Source of the DNA: Candidatus Nitrosotalea sp. TS
GTDB lineage: Archaea; Thermoproteota; Nitrososphaeria; Nitrososphaerales; Nitrosopumilaceae
Length of the DNA: 64,000 nucleotides
Assembly: GCF_011319465.1 (NCBI RefSeq)
Contig: NZ_RCMB01000018.1
Span: 1-64,000 of the forward strand
Reading direction: 5' to 3'
Of this stretch, positions 35,929 through 44,979 are shown piece by piece. A model generated the notes under the pieces. It worked only from the letters and a program-made list of their open reading frames with translations. It was not told the origin of the DNA and made no database searches. Position numbers and translations under genes: made by a program. Every line of letters starts with the position of its first letter. Position 1 is the first letter of the stretch.

Positions 35929-36294
35929 TTACTGTTTTTGTATTATCATTCCGTGTTCGTCATATCCAGTTATCTTTACTTTTGTACCCAAGGGCAGATC
36001 TGCTGGCGACTTGATGTTTGCCATGAAACCTGAAATTCGTAATTCGAAATTGTCTACATTCATGACAACCCAGGCGTATGGAACCGCCTTCTCAAAACCC
36101 TCTGGCGGGACAGTTATTATGGTATAGGTAGCTACTGTGCCCTTGCCATCAATTATTATATTCTCAAATCCCTTGTTTCCGCAACTTTGGCAAAAGTATG
36201 TAGTAACCAGATGAGGGTGTCCGCACTTGGTACATTTTCTTGCTAGTATCTTTCCTACCTTTGCATTAGTGATAAATTCCTCTTTAGATAGCAA
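35929..36294 (-). CDS. DUF35 zinc-ribbon/OB-fold protein, thiolase partner
   Basis: 121 residues with an N-terminal rubredoxin-like zinc ribbon (CTKCGHPHLVTTYFCQSCG) and a C-terminal OB fold (GKGTVATYTIITVPPEGF, LPLGTKVKITGYDE). DUF35 proteins form complexes with archaeal thiolase and, in some archaea, HMG-CoA synthase, and channel the acyl-CoA intermediate. The thiolase gene lies 2 nt upstream, which supports that role. Confidence 0.92.
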   Translation of the reverse strand: MLSKEEFITNAKVGKILARKCTKCGHPHLVTTYFCQSCGNKGFENIIIDGKGTVATYTIITVPPEGFEKAVPYAWVVMNVDNFELRISGFMANIKSPADLPLGTKVKITGYDEHGMIIQKQ

Positions 36295-36296
36295 AA

Positions 36297-37451
36297 TTAT
36301 ACACTTTTGAAAATATGAACTGCGCAGCTTGCGCCAGTTGCACCAAAGTTGTGTGTTAGCCCGATTTTTGCATCTTTGACAGTTCGTTCTCCTGCCTTTC
36401 CTGTCAATTGATCAAAGACCTCAGCTACCTGTCCTATTCCGGTTGCCCCTATTGGATGTCCCTTTGACTTGAGGCCTCCTGACGGGTTTATGGAAATATC
36501 AGCATTGAGTTTTGTTCTTCCTTCTCGTACTGCTTGTACAGCTTGTCCCTTTTCGAAGAATCCAAGATCTTCAGTGTCAACCAGCTCTGCAATTGTGAAA
36601 CAATCGTGGACTTCGGCAAAGTCTACATCCTTTGGAGTAATTCCTGCCATCTTGTATGCTGCCTGAGCTGCAATCTTGGTACTTGGAATTGTAGTGATGT
36701 GATCCCTTCCTTGCAATGCAGCAGGTGATCCACCCCTTCCTGATCCAATTACTTCAATGTAATTTTTTGAATGAGCCTTTGCAAATTTTTCACTACACAA
36801 AATTACAGCACTTGCTCCATCTGAAAATGGACAGCAGTCATATAGCTTCAGTGGGCTTGCAACTACTGCTGAGTTTAGGACATCGTCGATGGTAATTTTT
36901 TTGCGAAGATGAGCTTTTGGATTAAGTAAACCATTATCGTGATTTTTTACTGCAACCATTGCAAGATCTTCTTCGGTTGCCTTAAACTCTGCAAGATATG
37001 CTCTTGCCATAGATGCAAACAATCCTGGAAATGATGCACCATCACCACCCTCATAAAAGAAATCAGAGCAATAAGAAAAGTAGGTTGTAGTCCATTCAGT
37101 ACCAGTGTGGGTTACTTTTTCAACACCGGTTGCTAAAACTACATCATAAAATCCTGCAGCTACATTTGCATATGCTTCTCTAAATGATACAGAACCGCTT
37201 CCACATGCAGATTCTATTGACAAAGATGGAACTTCTGGGATTCCAAGGTTACTCATTATTACTGGACCCAAGTGAACTTGCTTGTCTGCAATACCAAATA
37301 CATTTGATATGTATCCAGCTTGGATTTGCTTTGGGCCTATTCCTGCACTTTCTATTGCTTCTACGGATGCTTGAAGTGCAACGTCGGTAATACTGTCTTG
37401 CAGCTTGCCATATTTTGTGCTGCCGGCACCAATAACACAGACTTTTTCCAC
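36297..37451 (-). CDS. Acetyl-CoA acetyltransferase (thiolase, SCP2 type)
   Basis: A 384-residue archaeal thiolase. The nucleophilic cysteine is in SIESACGSGSVSFREA near residue 86, HDCFTIAEL is in the middle, and GLKSKGHPIGATGIGQ carries the catalytic His. It starts at a GTG behind a TATA box. In ammonia-oxidising archaea, acetoacetyl-CoA thiolase closes the 3-hydroxypropionate/4-hydroxybutyrate cycle. Paired with DUF35, it could instead feed the mevalonate pathway for lipids; both uses are compatible. Confidence 0.92.
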   Translation of the reverse strand: MEKVCVIGAGSTKYGKLQDSITDVALQASVEAIESAGIGPKQIQAGYISNVFGIADKQVHLGPVIMSNLGIPEVPSLSIESACGSGSVSFREAYANVAAGFYDVVLATGVEKVTHTGTEWTTTYFSYCSDFFYEGGDGASFPGLFASMARAYLAEFKATEEDLAMVAVKNHDNGLLNPKAHLRKKITIDDVLNSAVVASPLKLYDCCPFSDGASAVILCSEKFAKAHSKNYIEVIGSGRGGSPAALQGRDHITTIPSTKIAAQAAYKMAGITPKDVDFAEVHDCFTIAELVDTEDLGFFEKGQAVQAVREGRTKLNADISINPSGGLKSKGHPIGATGIGQVAEVFDQLTGKAGERTVKDAKIGLTHNFGATGASCAVHIFKSV

Positions 37452-37471
37452 AAATCTCGCTGACTAGATTC

Positions 37472-37482
37472 CATATAAAAAT
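37472..37482. promoter_or_regulatory. Shared TATA element between thiolase and zinc-finger genes
   Basis: CATATAAAAAT is centred about 26 nt before the GTG of the thiolase on the minus strand and about 40 nt before the ATG at 37516 on the plus strand, so it could drive both divergent genes. Confidence 0.35.
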
Positions 37483-37515
37483 TCTTCACTAGTATTCTTT
37501 AATCAGTCAGATCAA

Positions 37516-37983
37516 ATGATACCAGTGAAAGAAAATATTTCTCGGACAATTGTGCTCAAAAAAAGATCAGGCGCAAGAAATTCTGTTCGAATTACTGATA
37601 AAAAAGTTGTAAGGATGAAAGAAGAGATACGCCAATACTACGACAAGAATGGCTATCTTTCGTGGTCAGAGAAGAAGGGAAAATACGTCATTCTGGGCAC
37701 AAATACTCCTGCAAATGGGCTAGTCGAGTGTCCAGAATGCAAGATTGGCAAGCTTTTGGTCATACGCTCTAGGCAGACAAGGAAACGCTTCATTGGATGC
37801 TCTAACTACTATAATGGCTGCAGGGCCTCTTCTCCGCTAATCCAGAGAGGAATGATGTGTGCGACAAAGATTCCATGCAAGATTTGCTTTTGGCCCATGA
37901 TTGTGTTTAGATATTCTGTGAAACAAAAATGGACAAGGCAATGCTGCAACATACGGTGCCCAAGTAGAAACATCAAATCCTAA
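37516..37983 (+). CDS. Topoisomerase-type C4 zinc-finger protein
   Basis: 155 residues without a catalytic domain. After a basic N-terminus, two C4 zinc fingers like those at the C-terminus of topoisomerase I are visible: CPECKIGKLLVIRSRQ with FIGCSNYYNGC, then CKICFWPMIVF with CCNIRC. They suggest single-stranded DNA or RNA binding. No topoisomerase gene is adjacent. It is convergent with the nitrilase gene and overlaps it by 11 nt. Function unknown. Confidence 0.75.
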   Translation: MIPVKENISRTIVLKKRSGARNSVRITDKKVVRMKEEIRQYYDKNGYLSWSEKKGKYVILGTNTPANGLVECPECKIGKLLVIRSRQTRKRFIGCSNYYNGCRASSPLIQRGMMCATKIPCKICFWPMIVFRYSVKQKWTRQCCNIRCPSRNIKS

Positions 37984-38782
37984 AGTCATTGTATATATCA
38001 GTTCGTCGGTTTTTCAAAAGAGGCAATTTTTTGCGTACTTGTTTTACTTGATCTAGCGAGATGTCAGCTATTCCAACACCTTCTCGTTTTTTCATGTCTA
38101 GAAGAACTTTGCCAAATGGATCTACTATCATGCTTCTTCCACAGTAAATGTTTCCCACCTGGTCTGGTGCAATAACATAACATCCGTTCTCTATTGCCCT
38201 TGTCTTGTTAATTGCAATCCAATGCTCCTCCTTCATTTTCCCTTGTACCCATGCAGAAGGGGCAACTAGGATCTCAGAGCCAGATGATGCCAGCATGCGT
38301 GACATCTCAGGAAATCTCAAATCATAGCAGATCATCATGCCAATCTTGCCAACACTTGTTTTAATTGGTCTTGCAACTGAAGAACCTGGATAAAGTTTTG
38401 CTGACTCTTTGAAGCCAAGTGCGTCATAGAGATGAATTTTTCTATACTTTGACACTATCTTTCCGTTTCTGTCAGTTAGAAACGAAGTGTCATAAACTCT
38501 GTTTTCTTTTGGGCTTTTTTCGTAAAATGTTCCTACAACTTGAACTGAATTTTTTCTTGCTGCTTCTGATATTGAAGTGACAAACTCTCCGGTTATTTTT
38601 TCTGCCAAGCTTGCAAGCTCTGATGCAGATTGGCGAGATGGAGTGTAAAACATCATGAATTCTGGAAATGTGCACAAGGTCGAGTTTCTTTTTGCAGCCT
38701 GTACGATATAGCCAAGAATTTTTTTTAGGTTCTTTTCCTTCTCGGTATCAGCTCTCATCTGTACTACTGTAACTTTTGTCAC
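37973..38782 (-). CDS. Carbon-nitrogen hydrolase (nitrilase superfamily, Nit-like)
   Basis: A 269-residue C-N hydrolase. The triad is Glu in CTFPEFMMF, Lys in SKYRKIHLYDA and Cys in MMICYDLRFPE. The motifs match the Nit/omega-amidase branch, which deamidates keto-acid amides or deaminated glutathione. It lies next to a tautomerase-like microprotein gene upstream on the same strand. Confidence 0.9.
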   Translation of the reverse strand: MTKVTVVQMRADTEKEKNLKKILGYIVQAAKRNSTLCTFPEFMMFYTPSRQSASELASLAEKITGEFVTSISEAARKNSVQVVGTFYEKSPKENRVYDTSFLTDRNGKIVSKYRKIHLYDALGFKESAKLYPGSSVARPIKTSVGKIGMMICYDLRFPEMSRMLASSGSEILVAPSAWVQGKMKEEHWIAINKTRAIENGCYVIAPDQVGNIYCGRSMIVDPFGKVLLDMKKREGVGIADISLDQVKQVRKKLPLLKNRRTDIYNDFRI

Positions 38783-38818
38783 AGACTTTGTGTAATTTTG
38801 TATAAAATAAAAATGTGT

Positions 38819-38995
38819 TTAAAGAGGATTTCCAGCCATGTACCAGTTTTCTTTTGGATTCTCTTCGAAAACTACAATTACATGATTCTCTTTAGTTTTG
38901 AGAATTTCTACTGCAGATTTTGTGACTGCTTTTGCAAATTCCTCTTTTTGTTTTTCAGTTCTGCCAGGATACATAGAGATGGTTATCAGTGGCAT
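38819..38995 (-). CDS. 4-oxalocrotonate tautomerase-family protein, 58 aa
   Basis: 58 residues: MPLITISMYPGRTEKQKEEF at the start, then AKAVTKSAVEILKT and HVIVVFEENPKENWYMAG. The invariant proline directly after the initiator Met is the general base of this superfamily, and the VVFEE..P..NW pattern matches 4-OT proteins. A larger frame on the other strand is a shadow. The physiological substrate is unknown, as for most members. It is 36 nt upstream of the nitrilase gene. Confidence 0.85.
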   Translation of the reverse strand: MPLITISMYPGRTEKQKEEFAKAVTKSAVEILKTKENHVIVVFEENPKENWYMAGNPL

Positions 38996-39078
38996 GTTGT
39001 TTTTGTTGAATTTATGAAATTTATCTCTTGGGAATTGTTATGTGTTGTTTTAGACTTGGTATTTTTTACCTTTGATAT

Positions 39079-40810
39079 TTACTGACTAGACTGTATTATC
39101 CCAATTTTGATAAGATACTGGATTCCAGCCACAAATGTTTGGTCATCTATCTGTCCATTAGACCACCAACCTGCATTTGTTTTGACCCATTGGGGTATCT
39201 GGACACCTGATGAAGCTTGGCCCTGAGATGTTGCAGGTATCTGAATTATTCCTTGTTTTATCATGTATTGAATTCCAGAAGCAAAAGTGGAATCATCTAT
39301 AGAATTTTCTGACCACCACTTGGCGTTGTTCTTTACCCATGCTGGAATCGAAATTTGGCTGGTGGTTGTCTGGTTGCCAATTGGAGTAGTTTGGTTGCCA
39401 ATTGGTTGTACAGTCTGACCTTGGTTTCCTGAGATGGCAACAACACCTTGATCCGTGCCCACTGTAGATGGAATAACCAAACTACCTATTGCCACACCTA
39501 GTCTTGATGTATCAGGTAGTCCTGTTGGACCTACTATAGACGTGATATTCATTTGAAGATGATATATTCCGTCACCTGGTCAGGTTCAGAGATTGTGTGT
39601 CTACTGAATTCTTTGCAGTCAAACCGTTTTTGGAAAGAATGGTGTTACCATCACTGTCTAGTAATTTTAGATTGTAATTTACGTCACCATTAACTGGTTG
39701 TTCAGTAAATGCATCAAAGAATGAAAGTTGTAACTTATTCACAGAGTTTGGTGTGATCTGGGTTGGATTCCATCCCAACTTGACTCCCCAGCCTCCAAAG
39801 TCAGTAAGTGCACTGTTTGATGTTTGTACATCTGGCTTGGCTGGTGCAAGGGTAAAGTTCATTGTGTTGGTTCCAGGCGGCATTTGTTTTGCAATTGTCT
39901 GTATGTCTACCTTGTTTAGCAATATGTGAGCAATAACAGTGGTTCCCGATGTATATGGATCAACAATTAGTCTGCGGCCTGTGATTTGGTATCCATTCAT
40001 AGTTGCAGAGTATGTTGGTGTGTTTGTAAAGTCCTTGAAAGCTTTTGGAATGTGGATTTCTTCGTGCACAAAGATTGGCTGGCCAGCTATTCTTGTCATG
40101 TTCCAGTCAAAGGGCATTGAATACGAAAGCTGCAATTTCGAGGGATCAAAGTTAAAGTCGTCATTAATTTTATCATAATAAGAAATGATAGTAGAATTGT
40201 ATGTGTTTCCCTTGTATGTCATGTCATGACTTGAAACATCTCCAACACTAAGATATGCATCAAAGTTTGGTACACTTGCGGGGTTGTCGGTTGTGTCAAA
40301 TATGTTGTTGTCATAATCTATTGTAAACATTTGCATGTTAAAGTGATACAATCCACCTTCATTGAAAATTGGACCTATTACATCAATTGGGTCATCATCA
40401 TTATCAGGTACCCATCCATTTAGAATTGGTTCCTTGTCGGCATAAACTGTCCAAGTGTTACTGTTAGTTGGGGTGATATCCATGTTGAGTATTCCAGTAT
40501 GGGTGTGGAGAAGTTCTCTGAACAAAAGCTGGTTGTGTTTTGTAATGGTAAGGAAAAACGATATGTGTTGTAGTGTCTGGTTAGTGTTTGCATCAAACCA
40601 CCTGAAAAATATCGTTGGCTGTACGCCAGAGCCAGAATAGAGTATTGTTGGGTTAAGTTTGATGAAAAGCTGTACTTGCCTGTTTCCAACTGATGCAGGC
40701 GGGAGATTTTCCATGGCAAAGCCGTCACCAAAAGCGTTACGCGGCAATGAAGAGAAGACCACAGAAGCGAGCAAAAATGAAAACAGTAAAAACTTGAAAG
40801 TTTTTTGCAA
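39079..40810 (-). CDS. Secreted protein with two C-terminal Trp-rich repeats (one frameshift)
   Basis: About 577 residues. A signal peptide (FKFLLFSFLLASVVFSS, then NAFG) follows a TTG start. The ectodomain is rich in beta strands and NxT/S sites. Near 39575-39585 the frame shifts; dropping one base joins SLNLPGDGIYHLQM. The tail has a PIGNQTT repeat and two tandem copies of a roughly 40-residue unit: IPAWVKNNAKWWSENSIDD and IPQWVKTNAGWWSNGQIDD, each ending in a GIQY(M/L)IK..II pattern. Probably a cell-surface or S-layer-associated protein; function unknown. Confidence 0.75.
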
Positions 40811-40905
40811 TTAACAGTACCCGATTGACGATGTGTCTAGCTTCATATTTAATGTTAGCTCTATTCTCACTAACATTATATTATTAGAAGAATTTAATTG
40901 ACTTT

Positions 40906-41811
40906 GTGAAAAATTGGCAAAGATCTTCCATGGTTCTGGTTTCTGCAGCAGTCATTTCTTTTATCGCCATTAGTTTTCTAGCCCAAGATCACAATACTGT
41001 CTTGGCCCAGAGTACACCTGCCGGATCAAATACAAAATTATCAGGAATTATTCCAGCAGCCAATTCCATCTTGTCCATGTCTTCATCAAACACTGGAGAA
41101 AACAATTCGACTGAAAATCCAACTGGAATAATGTATACTGCAAAATTTGAGTGTGGTTCCATCTTTGCTGGAGAGGGACCTCTCAGGCCGGGCCATTATG
41201 ATACAGATGTAAGCATCTTCAATAAAGAAAGATCTGAATCGACCATGTTTTGGGATGTTGTTGTAAATAATGGACCTAGTTCTAATGCAGCGCTAGTAAA
41301 TTTGGGCTCGGAGAATTCCACTGGCATTACTTGTCAAGACATAAGAAGAGTACTTGATGATTACAACGAAAATTTTCTTGAAGGATTCATTACAGTTACC
41401 GTGCCATTTGATTCAATATTACAACCTTCAAAAGGCGCCGTAATATCGAACTCAAACTATGACACTAATCCCTTAGAGGTGCAGGTCTTCTATACTGCAA
41501 ATGCCCTAGATACGCTACCTCACGAGGTAATTGTAGACAAGATTGTATTTTACATAATACAAGACGGTACAGGCAAAATTCCACCAAACATGATAAAGCA
41601 TACACTTGACATTTCCATTCCCTCGACCCTCAATCAACTGTCCAATACAGAAGATAGGGTAAAGGAGATTCTTGCCAAACAGTACAATCTCACCAGTGAC
41701 GATCTGCCAAAGGTCGTGGTAAGAATAGCAAGCGTTAATGTCGGAGTAGGCGTGCTAATTGATGATCATGCAATATCTCTTAGTACAGTAAGGCCAGAAT
41801 TTGCCCCCTGA
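40906..41811 (+). CDS. Secreted protein of unknown function
   Basis: 301 residues from a GTG. The N-terminus is a signal peptide or anchor (SSMVLVSAAVISFIAISFLA) ending near VLAQ. The mature part has several NxT/S sequons and a pair of cysteines (FECGSIF, ITCQDIR). The stretch GPLRPGHYDTDVSIFN has the look of an immunoglobulin-like beta domain. I do not recognise a family. It lies between the secreted Trp-repeat protein (divergent) and the metal transporter. Confidence 0.65.
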   Translation: MKNWQRSSMVLVSAAVISFIAISFLAQDHNTVLAQSTPAGSNTKLSGIIPAANSILSMSSSNTGENNSTENPTGIMYTAKFECGSIFAGEGPLRPGHYDTDVSIFNKERSESTMFWDVVVNNGPSSNAALVNLGSENSTGITCQDIRRVLDDYNENFLEGFITVTVPFDSILQPSKGAVISNSNYDTNPLEVQVFYTANALDTLPHEVIVDKIVFYIIQDGTGKIPPNMIKHTLDISIPSTLNQLSNTEDRVKEILAKQYNLTSDDLPKVVVRIASVNVGVGVLIDDHAISLSTVRPEFAP

Positions 41812-41835
41812 TTGAAGAATAATAAAAGAAATTTC

Positions 41836-42684
41836 TCAAAGTCTTTGAATTTCGTGCGACATTGTTTTCTTTGAAAATAGTCCTGAACGTTTTGCCAGCA
41901 AGGCGCCAACATACATTGACACCAATATCATAACTATGCATCCAGATGGTGCCAGGTTAAGGGGATATGAAATGATGATGCCAGATATTGTTGCTGTCAC
42001 TGATAAAGAAACAGAAATCATCATTGTTTTTTTGAATCCTTTCCCCATCATCATGCTTGTTATGTTTGGCAGGACTATCAGTGCTGAAATAAGCAAGATT
42101 CCAACCAGCCTCATTGTTATGATTACAGTAACAGCTGCTATGGCGATGAAGAGATAATTTAGCTTCTCCACAGATACGCCATTTACTTTTGCCTGTTCTT
42201 CATCAAATGTGAAATGAAGTAATTGTTTTCTAAATGCAATCAGTATAGCGATAACACCACAACTTATTCCTACAAATGATAATGTATCATTCACTGTGTT
42301 TAGCAAAACGCTTCCAAAGAGAAAGCTGAAAAGATCAATGGTAAATCCATGGTGATGCACTGACAAGTATCACTCCCATACCCAATCCACCAGACAACAT
42401 CACGGCAATGGCTGCATCTCCAGATATCTTGGTACTCTTTCTTAATTTTGTAATTCCCATTGCTGCAGAAACAGAAACTATGGTTGCAGTCCAAATTGGA
42501 TATATGTTAAGAAAGTATCCAAGAGCAATGCCGCCAAATGCCATGTGAGAGAGAGGCATCGCCAAAAAGTGAATATCTCTTCAATACCAAGATACAATCC
42601 TACCATGGCACAACAGATTGCCGCTGCTGCGCCGGCAACCAGAGCCCTTTGCATAAAACCATACGCCAGAAAATCAAGAGTCAT
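41836..42684 (-). CDS. znuB: Metal ABC transporter permease, ZnuB/MntB type (three frameshifts)
   Basis: An ABC-3 family permease of about 280 residues with eight or nine hydrophobic segments. The start is the ATG at 42684 (MTLDFLAYGFMQRALVAG). Breaks near 42590 and 42553 split the conserved GDALSHMAFGGIALGY region, and one near 42350 separates GMGVILV from SVHHHGFTIDLFSFLFG. Each is a one-base change. The permease sits in the order A-C-B with its partners and starts 4 nt after znuC. The metal is likely Zn or Mn. Confidence 0.88.
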
Positions 42685-42688
42685 ACAA

Positions 42689-43510
42689 TTACACTTCTTT
42701 GCCGTGATCGTGGCCGTGATCATGCATGTGCATCTGCATAGCTGACTCGGAATATGTTTTTAGCAAATCCTTGTTTGAGAAAAATTCATCTCTTTGGCCA
42801 TGGAAGAACAAGTCCCTGTTCATGCACGCTACCTTGGTTGCATGATCTGAAATTGCAGTAAGATCATGTGATGCCCAGATTATGGTAATCTTGTTTTCCT
42901 TGTTGATCTTTCTGAGCACTGAATAGAATTTATTTTGTACTTCCATGTCTACGCCAGTAACTGGCTCATCCATTATCAACAACACAGGTTCTTTGACAAG
43001 TGCATTTGCAATGAACGTACGCTGTTGTTCTCCCCCAGACAGCTCACCTATCCTGCGATCCCTTAATGATTCCAGTCCAACAATTTCAATTGCTTTTTCT
43101 ATTTTTTCTCTATCTTTGCTTGATTCACCAAATACTCTGTTCCAACTGCAACCACGATTTTGAATCAACTTGACTCCCTTCCTTAGTTTTTTCTCTGACA
43201 AGAGACCCATTGCGATAACATCAGATACGGTGGCTGGAAAGTTTTGCTCGAAATTTACTTTTTGCGGTACATATCCCACCATAGGAAGCAGTGATGAATA
43301 CTGGCTGCCTTCATAGCCAAATAACTTGATTTTTCCCTGATAGCTTTGCAGCCCAAGAATTGACCTAAATAATGTGGTCTTGCCTGCACCGTTGGGTCCA
43401 ACTATTCCAAGAAGATCTCCCTCCTTTACACCAAAGGTAATTTTGTTTATGGCCAAAGCTCCGTTATAACTTGCAGATACATTTTCTACATCAAGTACAT
43501 TCATGGACAT
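42689..43510 (-). CDS. znuC: Metal ABC transporter ATP-binding protein
   Basis: A 273-residue ABC ATPase. Walker A GPNGAGKTTLF is near residue 38, the Q loop is PQKVNFEQNFP, the signature is GELSGGEQQRTFIA, and Walker B is LLIMDEPVTGVD. The C-terminus is histidine-rich (MQMHMHDHGHDHG), which could buffer or sense the metal. The start overlaps the end of znuA by 10 nt. Confidence 0.92.
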   Translation of the reverse strand: MSMNVLDVENVSASYNGALAINKITFGVKEGDLLGIVGPNGAGKTTLFRSILGLQSYQGKIKLFGYEGSQYSSLLPMVGYVPQKVNFEQNFPATVSDVIAMGLLSEKKLRKGVKLIQNRGCSWNRVFGESSKDREKIEKAIEIVGLESLRDRRIGELSGGEQQRTFIANALVKEPVLLIMDEPVTGVDMEVQNKFYSVLRKINKENKITIIWASHDLTAISDHATKVACMNRDLFFHGQRDEFFSNKDLLKTYSESAMQMHMHDHGHDHGKEV

Positions 43511-44505
43511 TGCATTGCATCTCTGAGTTCAGATAGATTTTCATGCCATTTATCTAGGTACGTTATTCCTTCTTGTTGTTCAGTCTTGTTTATGCCCTCA
43601 AGGGGGCTCAATATTTCGGTTCTAGCGCCAACATCTGCTGACAAGGCATCAGCAAGCTGAGGAGATACGAGATCTTCAGAAAAAATTACTTTAACGTTAG
43701 CTTGTTTGGCCAGAGTTTCTACTCGTTCAAGATCTTGTGGAGACACTTCTGCTTCTGGTGCCAGGCCTGATATCCAGATATCAGTCAAGTTGTATCGCGG
43801 TGCAAAGTAATTAAATGCATTATGAAATGATACAAACGTACGCATCTTACAGTTTGCTAGTCCCGACTTGATGTCTTGATCTAGTTTGGCCAGCTTTCCA
43901 ATGTATGTTACTGTGTTGTTTTCATAATATTGTGCATTTGCCGGATCAGCTTTTTCCATTGCGTTTCCAATATTTCTGACCTCTTGTTCTGCCAATACTG
44001 GATCATTCCATACATGTGGATCCTTTCCTCCCTGTACAATGATTGGACCTGCTTCATTGGGATCCGCGTTTGTTTCATTTGCATTGAGCATTGTAATTCC
44101 TGTAGAAGCTTTGACAAATGTTGTGTTTCCGAAATTACCTGCAGACAAAAATGTTGGAATGAATGCTTCCATGCCCGCTCCGTTGTAAATGAAGAGCTGA
44201 GAGTTTTGTACATCTTGTATCTCCTGAGTAGTCGGTTCCCATCCGTGCGGTTCATCACCGATTGGAATGAAAATACTAACGTCTGCCCTGTCCCCAGCTA
44301 CATTTTTTGCAAATTCATACATTGGAAAAAAAGATGCAATCACTTTGAGTTTATGCGCAGATGCAGAATTGGTACTATTGGCCAAGCTTGGTGAGATATT
44401 TTTTTGAACAAAAACATTTGAAGTTGCAATAACAAGAGCAGATAGGATAACTGCAGCTACAACTGCAGCTATTGCTGCCGTTTTCTTTCCAGATTTCAAC
44501 GCCAT
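43501..44505 (-). CDS. znuA: Metal ABC transporter substrate-binding protein, ZnuA/MntC type
   Basis: 334 residues with an N-terminal membrane anchor (AAIAAVVAAVILSALVIA). The metal site is formed by His in GDEPHGWEP, His in GGKDPHVWND, and His in VSFHNAFNYF, with an acidic ligand likely in VIFSEDLVSPQLA. The long His-rich loop of many ZnuA proteins is absent, so Mn or another metal is possible. A leaderless promoter faces the nikR promoter. Confidence 0.9.
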   Translation of the reverse strand: MALKSGKKTAAIAAVVAAVILSALVIATSNVFVQKNISPSLANSTNSASAHKLKVIASFFPMYEFAKNVAGDRADVSIFIPIGDEPHGWEPTTQEIQDVQNSQLFIYNGAGMEAFIPTFLSAGNFGNTTFVKASTGITMLNANETNADPNEAGPIIVQGGKDPHVWNDPVLAEQEVRNIGNAMEKADPANAQYYENNTVTYIGKLAKLDQDIKSGLANCKMRTFVSFHNAFNYFAPRYNLTDIWISGLAPEAEVSPQDLERVETLAKQANVKVIFSEDLVSPQLADALSADVGARTEILSPLEGINKTEQQEGITYLDKWHENLSELRDAMQCP

Positions 44506-44517
44506 CTTGATTGCAAT

Positions 44518-44584
44518 GTTATTAATAAATTTATAAAATGTTAATAATATTTATTGCTAAACTTATAAGATAGTTAATAATATT
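44518..44584. promoter_or_regulatory. Divergent znuA/nikR promoter with repeated GTTAATAA elements
   Basis: GTTAATAATATT occurs twice (44540-44551 and 44573-44584, 33 bp apart), and a related GTTATTAATAA is at 44518-44528. The znuA TATA box (TTTATAAA, 44530-44537) is flanked by copies on both sides. The nikR TATA box (CTTATAAG, 44562-44569) is followed by the second full copy. Such placement would let one bound regulator block both promoters. Confidence 0.5.
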
Positions 44585-44590
44585 CATGCC

Positions 44591-44974
44591 ATGCCTATTG
44601 TCTCAATCTCGCTAAATGATGAGATCTTGTCGGAGATAGACAAATTGCAAAAAACAATGGGATTTTCTGGAAGGTCTGAAATCATTCGCGCCGGAATTAG
44701 AAATCTAGTGGATGAAGAGAAACAAAAATCAGATCTTTTTGGCCGTATTCATGCTATTCTAATGGTAGTCCATGATGAAAAATCCGAGCAGGTAGTTACT
44801 GGCATTAAACACAATCATGAGGACCTAATCGGTACACATCTTCACAGCAAGGTTGACGGAAACAAATGCATGGAGTTATTCTTGTTACACGGTGACGCTG
44901 AAAAGATTAGCATTATGACAAAAGATTTCAAAACAAATAGAAAAATGGAAAATGTCAAACTTGTGGCAATGTAA
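44591..44974 (+). CDS. nikR: NikR-like metal-responsive ribbon-helix-helix regulator
   Basis: 127 residues. The N-terminal ribbon-helix-helix is IVSISLNDEILSEIDKLQ and GRSEIIRAGIRNLV. The C-terminal ACT-like domain holds KHNH (residues 73-76), THLH (82-85) and Cys93, the ligand set of NikR, although the spacing is shorter than in E. coli NikR. The ATG lies 25 nt after a TATA box (leaderless). It diverges from a Znu/Mnt-type transporter rather than a nickel transporter, so the sensed metal is uncertain. A secreted protein gene follows 5 nt downstream. Confidence 0.88.
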   Translation: MPIVSISLNDEILSEIDKLQKTMGFSGRSEIIRAGIRNLVDEEKQKSDLFGRIHAILMVVHDEKSEQVVTGIKHNHEDLIGTHLHSKVDGNKCMELFLLHGDAEKISIMTKDFKTNRKMENVKLVAM

Positions 44975-44979
44975 GGTAG

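Noticed and set aside
38798-39085. A 95-codon open frame on the plus strand
   Set aside because: It is the antisense of the tautomerase gene, whose minus-strand frame has a clear family pattern.
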